A stretch of 7,880 nt of DNA from CAZGQY01 sp964528035 (GTDB taxonomy: Bacteria > Pseudomonadota > Gammaproteobacteria > Methylococcales > UBA1147), in assembly GCA_964528035.1 (NCBI GenBank), contig CAZGQY010000186.1:1-7880 (forward strand). Reading direction: 5' to 3'. Both the position numbers and the translations under genes were made by a program. Shown here one piece after another: positions 1 through 6,159 of this stretch. Numbering within the stretch: position 1 is the stretch's first letter; each line of letters begins with the position of its first letter. The notes below the pieces were generated by a model, which saw nothing but the letters and a program-made list of their open reading frames with translations, had not been told where the DNA came from and did not search any database.

Positions 1-99
1 CATATTAGAAATTGTTCATCAAAATGTAGGCGACACGTTGATCTCATTAAAAAAAACAGCCTCATGAGTATTGATAAAGGTCGCTTTCAGCATTGCGCA

Positions 100-333
100 T
101 TCTTTCTAATCTCTTCAATTTGCGTCCCCCAGCCCATACCCACCGCTTGAACTGGGCTGGTACTTCGTCATGTTCTTCTCAGTTCACCTTGCGCCGCAGG
201 GTTTCTGATATTTGTCCTGGTTCAATACGACGCCGACATCTTGTACCATCTTGCCTCGTTGCAATACTTTTTTGATCGCCCGTTCTTTAAACGCTTCGGT
301 ATAACTTGATTTCAATTTTTCGATTTTCCTCAC
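100..333 (-). pseudogene. Decayed N-terminal fragment of an insertion-sequence transposase (HTH part)
   Basis: On the minus strand, a GTG at 333 opens a 49-codon stretch ending at a TGA (184-186). It contains SSYTEAFKERAIKKVL followed by QRGKMVQDVGVVLN, the pattern of an IS3/IS66-type OrfA N-terminus (Y-T-x-x-F-K-E-x-A followed by a helix-turn-helix). After LNQ the reading continues better in another frame (ISETLRRKVN, then a stop at 179-181, then EEHDEVPAQFKRWVWAGG), which suggests at least one frameshift and one nonsense change. No catalytic DDE part is present, and the fragment is far shorter than a working transposase. No terminal repeats are visible in the window. What is seen is the HTH-like peptide and the broken frame. 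The exact IS family is inferred and uncertain, as is the left limit of the remnant. Confidence 0.55.
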
Positions 334-373
334 CCCTCATGGGAGAAAAAAAACGACAACTATAACTATAGAA

Positions 374-1024
374 CTAACCCTCTGCATCCACCTGATTTTC
401 CGGAGCTGCCTCAATAAACGGTACCAATGTGCAGCAGTGATTATAAACAGCAAGAAGCCGTGGAAAAGATTCTATATCCAAATGGTATCTTTGCGCGTTA
501 TAAACCTGTGGTATCAAAAATACATCGGCCAGCCCGGGTGTATCGCCAAAACAAACCTGTGCGCTCGACTGATACCGAGTCAAGAGTGCCTCGAAAGCTC
601 GAAACCCCTGGAATATCCAGTGCCGATACCACTCCTCCTTCTGTTGTTCAGATAAACCCTCAAAACGAAGGTATTTCAGTACACGCAGATTATTCAACGG
701 ATGTATATCACAGCTAATTAACTGTGCAAGCGCACGCACCTGACATTGATCAATCAAATCCGACGGCAATAAATGAGGATGCGGGTAGGCCTGTTCCAGA
801 TATTCAATGATTGCGCTGGACTGGGTCAACACTATATCGCCAATTTCGAGCGCCGGCAGCAAACCCTGCGGATTCTTCTCTAAAAATTCAGGACGAAATT
901 GTTCACCACCGTTAGTCAGCAAATGAACCGGGTTTATTGTGTAATCGACTTGCTTCAGATTTAAGGCAATACGTACCCTGTAGGATGCAGAGCTGCGATA
1001 ATAGCTATAAAGAGTTACGGACAA
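374..1024 (-). CDS. maiA: Maleylacetoacetate isomerase (zeta-class glutathione S-transferase)
   Basis: This enzyme isomerises maleylacetoacetate to fumarylacetoacetate with glutathione in the cytoplasm, the penultimate step of tyrosine degradation. The protein is 216 residues, normal for the family. The N-terminal thioredoxin-like domain (about 1-83) opens with LYSYYRSSASYRVRIAL, the zeta-class active-site motif with Ser11 and Ser12; the position that is Cys in animal enzymes is Ala13, as is common in bacteria. The cis-Pro motif NPQGLLPALE and the glutathione-binding LTQSSAIIEYLE follow, then an all-helical C-terminal domain ending FIEAAPENQVDAEG. The start is TTG at 1024, inside the end of fahA (10-bp overlap). 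No ATG lies close to the conserved N-terminus and I see no clear Shine-Dalgarno, so translation is probably coupled to fahA. It is the last gene of the operon. Downstream, a run of eight T on the minus strand (346-353) lacks a strong hairpin, so no terminator is called. Confidence 0.95.
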   Translation of the reverse strand: MSVTLYSYYRSSASYRVRIALNLKQVDYTINPVHLLTNGGEQFRPEFLEKNPQGLLPALEIGDIVLTQSSAIIEYLEQAYPHPHLLPSDLIDQCQVRALAQLISCDIHPLNNLRVLKYLRFEGLSEQQKEEWYRHWIFQGFRAFEALLTRYQSSAQVCFGDTPGLADVFLIPQVYNAQRYHLDIESFPRLLAVYNHCCTLVPFIEAAPENQVDAEG

Positions 1025-1995
1025 GATTCTACACGTTGCGAGACCGCGCCGAATATTGATTCTCCCTGCGCGTCGAACATCTCTATTCGTACCCGGTCGC
1101 CATATTGCATAAATTCGGTCATTGCTTTGCCATGCTCGATGATTTCAACCACCCGCTTTTCGACTATACAGGAAAAACCATTATCCAAATTTCGATTACT
1201 CACAGTACCTGAGCCGATTATCGTTCCCGCCTGTAATTTGCGTGTGGTGGCCGCATGACTAATCAACTGGGCAAAATCGAACTGCATATCTTCACCTGCA
1301 TCAGCGTTACCAAACAACGTGTCATTCCAGTGTACCTGCATTTCCGCATGTAACTTCTGTCCTCTCCATGCATTCCCTAATTCATCCGGCGTTACCACCA
1401 CTGGAGAAAAAGCACTGGAGGGTTTTCCGGTCAAAAAACCGAATCCTTTGGCCAATTCAGCCGGAATACGATTTCGCAGTGACACATCGTTCACCAACAT
1501 GATCAATTTGATGTGTTCACTGGCCCGATCCTGCGTAACACCCATCGGTACATCATCGGTAATCACAGCGACTTCTGCTTCGAAATCGATACCATCGTCT
1601 GTATCTGCAGCTACGATTGCATCACAGGCACCGAGAAAACTGTCCGAACCACCCTGATACATCAATGGATCAGTTAAAAAACTTGAGGGCATCTCTGCCC
1701 CCCGAGCCTTCCTGACGCGCTCGACATGGCTTAAATATGCACTACCATCCAACCATTGATAGGCTCTAGGTAATGGCGCTGCGACACGAGTTGTATCAAA
1801 AACCTGTGCTTCCATTTCACCACGGTTGAGTGCGTTGTATACCTGCTCAAGTTCAGGTGCCACTACACTCCATCCATCCAAAGCAGCCTGCAATGTCAAT
1901 GCAATCTCTGAGACTTGTACCGCCCTGGTCAAAGAATGATCAACCACCACCAGATAACCATCTCGACCTGTCGATTTAATCGTTGCCAGTTTCAT
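1015..1995 (-). CDS. fahA: Fumarylacetoacetase (fumarylacetoacetate hydrolase family)
   Basis: This enzyme hydrolyses fumarylacetoacetate to fumarate and acetoacetate, the last step of homogentisate degradation. The chosen start is the ATG at 1995 (MKLATIKSTGRDGYLVVV), which overlaps the hmgA stop as ATGA. An upstream in-frame start at 2022 would add nine residues (MGRLCGFLE) inside hmgA and does not match the usual family N-terminus. The 326-residue protein fits the short bacterial form. The FAA_hydrolase fold occupies roughly residues 80-320. It includes IDFEAEVAVITDDVP with metal-ligand candidates Glu139 and Glu141, LVNDVSLRN with Asp170, FGFLTGKPSSAFSPV, and the glycine-rich IIGSGTVSNRN near residue 260. 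SHVERVRKARGAEMP (about 89-103) is typical of the bacterial tyrosine-pathway subgroup. Its neighbours upstream and downstream in the pathway make the specific assignment, rather than a generic FAH-fold hydrolase, strong. Confidence 0.94.
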   Translation of the reverse strand: MKLATIKSTGRDGYLVVVDHSLTRAVQVSEIALTLQAALDGWSVVAPELEQVYNALNRGEMEAQVFDTTRVAAPLPRAYQWLDGSAYLSHVERVRKARGAEMPSSFLTDPLMYQGGSDSFLGACDAIVAADTDDGIDFEAEVAVITDDVPMGVTQDRASEHIKLIMLVNDVSLRNRIPAELAKGFGFLTGKPSSAFSPVVVTPDELGNAWRGQKLHAEMQVHWNDTLFGNADAGEDMQFDFAQLISHAATTRKLQAGTIIGSGTVSNRNLDNGFSCIVEKRVVEIIEHGKAMTEFMQYGDRVRIEMFDAQGESIFGAVSQRVESCP

Positions 1996-3107
1996 TTCCA
2001 GGAATCCACATAGCCTTCCCACTCCAGCTGCTGAGCCTGTTGTAATACTTCCATTGCGTCACGGGTATCGATCATCACTGCAACTTCATCAATTTGCCGG
2101 CCCTTAAGTCGGGCAGCATTCGCCAGCGCTCTGGGATGCGGACCATGCGGTATACCACTGGGATGCAGTGTTATCATGCCCGGATAGATATGATCGCGGG
2201 AAAAAAATTGCCCCTGATGGTAAAAAATCAATTCGTCATAATCATCATTACTGTGAAAAAAAGGCACGTTCAATGCTTCTGGTGCGGATTCCGACGGTCG
2301 TGGTACAAATGTACACACCGCGAAGCGTGTTGAAATAAAAGTTGTATGAACCGAAGGAGGCAAGTGGTAACGATGACTCATCACCGGACAGATATCGCGC
2401 CAGTTCATACGAACCGGCGACAACGTTCCATGCCAACCAACCGCGTCCAGCGGATTAAATGGATAAGTGATGGTACTTAACTGGCCACGCCGTTTAACCA
2501 CAACCCGCCAATCGTTATCGTCCTGCTGAGCTTGAAAACCTGCATCCATAACAGGCGTTACCAGAACTGCCGGATCAAAAATCGCGTGACGACCCAGCAT
2601 GCCTTTCTCCGGAAGAGAGATACTGTCATTACTGGCCTCGATCAACAATAGTGTCAACGGTGTTTCTACCGATATCCGCCAACAGGTTCCTCGAGGCAAA
2701 ACAATATAGTCACCCTCACTAAAACTCATGTGACCATAATCGCAAAACAAATCTCCTGCACCGGCATGCACAAAAACCAGTTCATCACCATCGGCATTTC
2801 TGACCAGATGATCCATGCTCCTTCGCATTCGCAAGCAACGAATTTCCAGATTCGAATTTTTGAACAGAGCAACAGCATCCCAGGGACTTCTAACATCAAT
2901 ATCCAGTTTTTTGGTATCAAAAGCGCGAGGTCTCAAACAGCCTTCAATACTTGACCAACTGGTTGGCGGGTGCCGATGATACATGTGAGCCGCCGGACCA
3001 TAAAACCCCTCGCGACCCAGCTCACGTTCGTAGGTATTTTCCGGTAAATCCACATGCGCCTGACGCGAAGAAAGACCCTCGATTTTAGGAAATTTTATTC
3101 CTTGCAT
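1992..3107 (-). CDS. hmgA: Homogentisate 1,2-dioxygenase, short bacterial form
   Basis: This non-haem Fe(II) enzyme opens the homogentisate ring to give maleylacetoacetate. The 371-residue product is clearly shorter than the roughly 430-440 residues of the human and Pseudomonas enzymes and resembles a short bacterial subfamily. The N-terminal part has GFYGPAAHMYHRHPPTSW and a cupin-like segment (DGDELVFVHAGAGDL, then EGDYIVLPRGTCWRI). The C-terminal part carries the likely iron site: FHSNDDYDELIFY followed by LHPSGIPHGPHP. In numbering from the upstream GTG these give His286, Glu293, His316 and His322. The ATG at 3107 overlaps the hppD stop as TGATG. A GTG directly before it (3110) would add one residue and give a GTGA overlap; GGGGTG upstream is better spaced for the ATG. 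The 3' end overlaps fahA by 4 bp. The assignment rests on the GxPHGPHP motif and on pathway context. Confidence 0.92.
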   Translation of the reverse strand: MQGIKFPKIEGLSSRQAHVDLPENTYERELGREGFYGPAAHMYHRHPPTSWSSIEGCLRPRAFDTKKLDIDVRSPWDAVALFKNSNLEIRCLRMRRSMDHLVRNADGDELVFVHAGAGDLFCDYGHMSFSEGDYIVLPRGTCWRISVETPLTLLLIEASNDSISLPEKGMLGRHAIFDPAVLVTPVMDAGFQAQQDDNDWRVVVKRRGQLSTITYPFNPLDAVGWHGTLSPVRMNWRDICPVMSHRYHLPPSVHTTFISTRFAVCTFVPRPSESAPEALNVPFFHSNDDYDELIFYHQGQFFSRDHIYPGMITLHPSGIPHGPHPRALANAARLKGRQIDEVAVMIDTRDAMEVLQQAQQLEWEGYVDSWK

Positions 3108-4159
3108 CACAGCACCCCGCGCTTCATTTGGTCACGCTCTATTGATTCAAACAGAGCACTAAAATTACCCTCGCCAAAACCGTCGTTGCCTTTGCGCTGA
3201 ATAATTTCGAAAAAGATCGGTCCAATTACCGTATTGGTAAATATCTGTAACAATAAACCATGCTTCTGACTGACCGACCCATCGATGAGAATCCCGTTAC
3301 TGAGGAGTCGTTGAATATCTTCCTGATGCCCCGGTATCCTCTCGTCCAGCATTTCGTAATAACGATCTGGCACTGTCATAAATTTAATACCATTACGCCG
3401 CAACGCCTCCACAGTCACATAAATATCTTCGGTTGCCAACGCAATATGCTGGATTCCTTCTCCACGGTAAACATCCAGATATTCCTGTATTTGCGACTTT
3501 GAATCCGAGGGTTCGTTGATAGGAATACGAATTTTCCCACAGGGGCTGGTCATTGCTCGTGATTTTAGACCGGTGGCTTCACCGTGTATGTCGAAATAGC
3601 GTATTTCCTGAAAATTGAATAGTTTTTTGTAGTATTGCGCCCAGGCATCCATGCGCCCCTGGCGTACATTGTGGGTCAGATGGTCAATTTCTGTGAGTCC
3701 AACACCACTGGGCCGCAGATCTACATTCTCGAAGGGAATAAAATCCACATCATAGATTGAATGATCACCGTAGCGATCAATTAAATAGATCAGACTGTCT
3801 CCAATACCGCGAATGGCCGGAATATTCAATTCCATCGGCCTTGCTTCTTCGGTATGTTGTTCTGCACCCAGGCTCAATGCCCGATCTAAACTGTCGGCAG
3901 CATTCGCTACACGCAGGCCAAAGGCACAAATTGATGCCCCATGGATTTGCGCAAATGCCTGGGCAAAACTAGTCCGCTCGTGATTAATTACGAAATTGAT
4001 ACTTCCCTGTCGATACAGAACAACATCTTTAGAGCGATGTTTGGCAATCGCAGTAAAACCCAATTCAGAGAATAAATGTTCCAGAGCGCGAGTATCCGGA
4101 GCCGTATACTCAACAAACTCAAAACCATCTGTTCCCATTGGGTTTAGCGTATTTTTCAT
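3107..4159 (-). CDS. hppD: 4-hydroxyphenylpyruvate dioxygenase
   Basis: This Fe(II)-dependent enzyme converts 4-hydroxyphenylpyruvate, the transamination product of tyrosine, and O2 to homogentisate and CO2. The 350-residue length is usual for bacteria. Two vicinal-oxygen-chelate domains are visible: an N-terminal one (about 12-135, starting GFEFVEYTAPD) and a catalytic C-terminal one (about 155-325). The iron triad can be read directly: His160 in EIDHLTHNV, His238 in GIQHIALATEDI, and Glu318 in GPIFFEIIQRKG. Other family signatures are RIPINEP (substrate pocket), the NGI turn near 288-290 and GFGEGNFSALFESIE at the C-terminal helix. The ATG at 4159 is preferred over Met8 because homologues carry several residues before NPMGTDGFEF; no strong ribosome-binding site was found for either. 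It is the first gene of the operon. Homogentisate made here can oxidise to brown pyomelanin if hmgA is blocked. Confidence 0.97.
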   Translation of the reverse strand: MKNTLNPMGTDGFEFVEYTAPDTRALEHLFSELGFTAIAKHRSKDVVLYRQGSINFVINHERTSFAQAFAQIHGASICAFGLRVANAADSLDRALSLGAEQHTEEARPMELNIPAIRGIGDSLIYLIDRYGDHSIYDVDFIPFENVDLRPSGVGLTEIDHLTHNVRQGRMDAWAQYYKKLFNFQEIRYFDIHGEATGLKSRAMTSPCGKIRIPINEPSDSKSQIQEYLDVYRGEGIQHIALATEDIYVTVEALRRNGIKFMTVPDRYYEMLDERIPGHQEDIQRLLSNGILIDGSVSQKHGLLLQIFTNTVIGPIFFEIIQRKGNDGFGEGNFSALFESIERDQMKRGVL

Positions 4160-4224
4160 AATTTATGCCGCCAATCGGTCGTTAATCTATAGACCGCAGA
4201 TAATTACAGTAGGTTCATTACTTA
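4160..4224 (-). promoter_or_regulatory. Short hppD leader, likely holding the operon promoter; weak inverted repeat
   Basis: Only 65 bp separate the hppD start from the edge of a palindromic element. Within it, CGGTC (4176-4180) and GACCG (4192-4196) form a 5-bp inverted repeat with an 11-bp spacer around an AT-rich centre (TCTATAGA), a possible operator or a -10-like region (TATAGAT on the minus strand). I found no convincing -35 and no TyrR/PhhR-type box (TGTAAA-N6-TTTACA). The call rests mainly on position. Confidence 0.25.
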
Positions 4225-4384
4225 GGAGCGAGGTTTTAATAATATGCGAAAGATTGACGCAGGATTATTGTTTGTCTTCAAAGCGTAGCAACAGGCGCAT
4301 AGCAGGGCTACGCAACTGTTGCGACAACGCAGAAGACGGACAATAAGACAAATCAGGATGCGTATATTATTGAATCCTCGCTCC
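4225..4384. repeat. 160-bp palindromic MITE-like element with candidate TTA target duplication
   Basis: The ends are GGAGCGAGG at 4225 and its reverse complement CCTCGCTCC ending at 4384; the arms continue as imperfect inverted repeats (AATAATAT, ATTGT..GTCTTC) to the centre. Near the middle, GCAACAG (4288-4294) pairs with CTGTTGC (4316-4322), and the inner GCG..TAGC/GCTA.CGC pairs again. All pairs share one centre near 4304.5, so the whole unit can fold into one long hairpin. TTA occurs directly on both sides (4222-4224 and 4385-4387), consistent with a 3-bp target duplication. No open reading frame in it looks real. The non-autonomous transposon reading is inferred from structure; the parent element is unknown. 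Confidence 0.75.
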
Positions 4385-4511
4385 TTATAGGATAGACAGT
4401 TTCATTTTGCTTTTCGGATCTAAGTTCTGTTTACTCCTCAGTACCTGTATAGCAAAAAATCGTGAAAAACAAACCCTCCCTGTAATTTCGGTAAAGCGGT
4501 AGTGAAATCCA
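4385..4511. other. Intergenic spacer between two palindromic elements
   Basis: This 127-bp stretch has no plausible coding frame, RNA fold, terminator or strong promoter that I can see. Together with the flanking elements it makes up most of the 603-bp gap between the MFS gene and hppD. Confidence 0.5.
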
Positions 4512-4715
4512 GGGTTTAGCTATGAATCTAAACTATTTTGGTAACTGCTCGCCCCTCTATGGGTGATCTGTTCCGGAAGACGCCGTAAATACATCCTTGT
4601 AGGCTTGGATGCGGCTTCCCTGCCGCATACACTTCCTCTACAGATCCCCCATAGAAGGCTGTTTCGATTAGGGGGAAAGTAGTTACCTATTTTGTTGGCT
4701 TTGATATCTAAACCC
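4512..4715. repeat. 204-bp palindromic repeat element (MITE-like), copy 1
   Basis: The outer ends are GGGTTTAG (4512-4519) and CTAAACCC (4708-4715). After 28 bp of imperfect symmetry both arms reach GGTAACT (4540-4546) and its complement AGTTACC (4681-4687). The arms then share a C-rich block and TCTATGGG.GATCTGT; the left arm lacks about 16 bp (TAATCGAAACAGCC region) present in the right arm. The centre is a strong hairpin, ATGCGGC/GCCGCAT with a 6-nt loop (4609-4628). A second copy of the right-arm core occurs at 7828-7880 in the opposite orientation (50 of 53 bases identical), which proves it is repeated. No target duplication was found. Confidence 0.75.
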
Positions 4716-4762
4716 GACCTGCGGCACCGGATATTACTAAAGTGGCTACATCCACCCACCAT

Positions 4763-6061
4763 TCAATCACTGTAGCTTGGCATGTGCTGAGAGATGAAAA
4801 GTGCGATCAGGGTTGCAACCACGCCAGACAGCAGGTAGTAACCCGCCCATTCAATACCAAACCGGATCGTCAGACTGAGGGCTATGATTGGCGCGAAAGC
4901 AGCCCCGAACAGCCATCCAAGATCGATACTCAATGATACGCCAGTAAAACGGTAGTCCCTTTCAAAGCGGTGTGGTAACGTTCCACCAGACTGGCCAAAG
5001 CACAGACCAAGAAGACCGAAACCGACCAGTATAAAAATCCAGGCGTTATCCAATAAACTGACCATAAAAAAACTAAGTATGCAGACCATCGCCGTGACTA
5101 CAATCTGAAAGCGTCGGCGACCATAGTAATCCGCCAGCAGGCCCGACAGAATACAGGTCAATATGGCAAGGCCAGCTCCCACGGTCTGCATCAACAATAA
5201 TTCTGGAATTGACAATACCGGATGCAGCTTGAAATAACCCAGCGTGAAAATACCAACCATGTGAAACAGCACAAAGGATGCAAGTGGCAGATAGGTTCCT
5301 ACAATGACCTGTTTCCAATGGTCATGCAAGACCTCGTACACTGAAGTACTATGCAAAAATGATTGGTTGACCGCATTTTTATACTCCGGAGTATCAATCA
5401 GACGCAGCTGCGTGAACAGCGCGACCACTTGCAATGACAACACAACCATAAACGGGAATCGCCAGCCCCAGTTGATGAATTCTTCGACGGTCAGATAATT
5501 AGTCAATACATAAAATATAGATGAGGCTATCAAGAATCCGAAAGGCCCACCGATCTGTGGAACCATCGAGTACCAACTCTTTTTATCATCTGGGGCATTC
5601 ATCATCATAATGATCGGTAAGCCGTCCGCAATTCCGCCGGAACCAATACCCTGACCGATGCGCGCCACGCAAAGTAATATCGGTGCGACAATGCCGATGT
5701 CAACGTACCCCGGTATGAATCCGACGATAATTGTCGACCCGCCAAGCACGAACATTGCCACCGTAATCCTGGCGGCACGTCCGAGCCGGTTTTCGAGAGG
5801 CACAAAAATCAATCGTGCAAAAACCCGCGCAATAAAAGCCAGCGAAAATACGCCAAACGATATCAACGTTGCGGTAATCTGGTCGTAATTTGGAAAAAAC
5901 TCTTTGGGAAACACCAACGCACAGGCAATGGCAAAAACGAAAAAACCGAAATATTCGGAAACGCGGGTCATAATGACGGTCGCAATTATTTCGTCAGGGT
6001 GCAGCGTATCAGGGTCTGCGGGCGCTAAATTTTGATTTGCAATATTTATATCCATATTCAA
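4763..6061 (-). CDS. MFS transporter, metabolite:H+ symporter (MHS) type, substrate unknown
   Basis: This inner-membrane protein of 432 residues probably has twelve membrane helices and cytoplasmic ends. MHS-family features are EYFGFFVFAIACALVFPKEFFP (helix 1, about 36-57), a loop 2-3 motif VPLENRLGRA (87-96), RIGQGIGSGG (134-143), GWRFPF (199-204), DTPEYKNAV (223-231), ADYYGRRRF (310-318) and FTGVSLSIDLGWLFGAAFAP (372-391). Relatives include ShiA-, ProP- and citrate-type permeases that import organic solutes with protons. The loop 2-3 motif departs from the usual G-D-R-x-G-R-K: Asp is Asn and the final basic residue is Ala. The TTG at 6061 is chosen because AGGAG lies 9 bp upstream; an ATG at 6055 would be 15 bp away. 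It follows nhaD by 98 bp and lies upstream of the tyrosine operon on the same strand. Uptake of a tyrosine-pathway precursor is possible but is inferred only from location. Confidence 0.87.
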   Translation of the reverse strand: MNMDINIANQNLAPADPDTLHPDEIIATVIMTRVSEYFGFFVFAIACALVFPKEFFPNYDQITATLISFGVFSLAFIARVFARLIFVPLENRLGRAARITVAMFVLGGSTIIVGFIPGYVDIGIVAPILLCVARIGQGIGSGGIADGLPIIMMMNAPDDKKSWYSMVPQIGGPFGFLIASSIFYVLTNYLTVEEFINWGWRFPFMVVLSLQVVALFTQLRLIDTPEYKNAVNQSFLHSTSVYEVLHDHWKQVIVGTYLPLASFVLFHMVGIFTLGYFKLHPVLSIPELLLMQTVGAGLAILTCILSGLLADYYGRRRFQIVVTAMVCILSFFMVSLLDNAWIFILVGFGLLGLCFGQSGGTLPHRFERDYRFTGVSLSIDLGWLFGAAFAPIIALSLTIRFGIEWAGYYLLSGVVATLIALFISQHMPSYSD

Positions 6062-6070
6062 TACTCTAGA

Positions 6071-6075
6071 CTCCT
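6071..6075 (-). promoter_or_regulatory. Ribosome-binding site deciding a TTG start of the MFS gene
   Basis: AGGAG on the minus strand is separated by 9 nt from the TTG at 6061-6059 and by 15 nt from the next in-frame ATG (6055). The spacing favours the TTG. Confidence 0.55.
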
Positions 6076-6159
6076 AAGCAGTAATTTCAAGCAAGCTGTG
6101 AAATGCGGAACGATGGGTTTTGGCCCTTTATTCCGATTAAGACTGTGCAACAGGTCAGC

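Noticed and set aside
93..275. Plus-strand 60-codon frame in the left flank
   Set aside because: It is antisense to the transposase remnant, has arginine- and serine-rich low-quality sequence, and resembles no family.
334..373. Rho-independent terminator after maiA
   Set aside because: Eight T occur on the minus strand (346-353), but the only preceding dyad (CTATA/TATAG) has a 2-nt loop and no GC stem.
1995..2022. Longer fahA start adding MGRLCGFLE
   Set aside because: The ATG at 1995 forms an ATGA overlap with hmgA and gives the usual MKLATIK N-terminus.
3996..4346. Plus-strand 116-codon frame across the hppD start and the palindrome
   Set aside because: It runs antisense to conserved HPPD sequence and through a hairpin element; the peptide has no recognisable domain.
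4540..4687. Integron attC site
   Set aside because: Although palindromic, it lacks the GTTRRRY/RYYYAAC core sites, and there is no cassette array or integrase nearby.
4520..4762. Minus-strand 80-codon frame in the gap
   Set aside because: It lies mostly inside the 204-bp palindromic repeat and is Cys/Arg-rich noise without family features.
4741..4762. Terminator after the MFS gene
   Set aside because: GTGG/CCAC gives just a 4-bp stem with TTTAG behind it, too weak to call.
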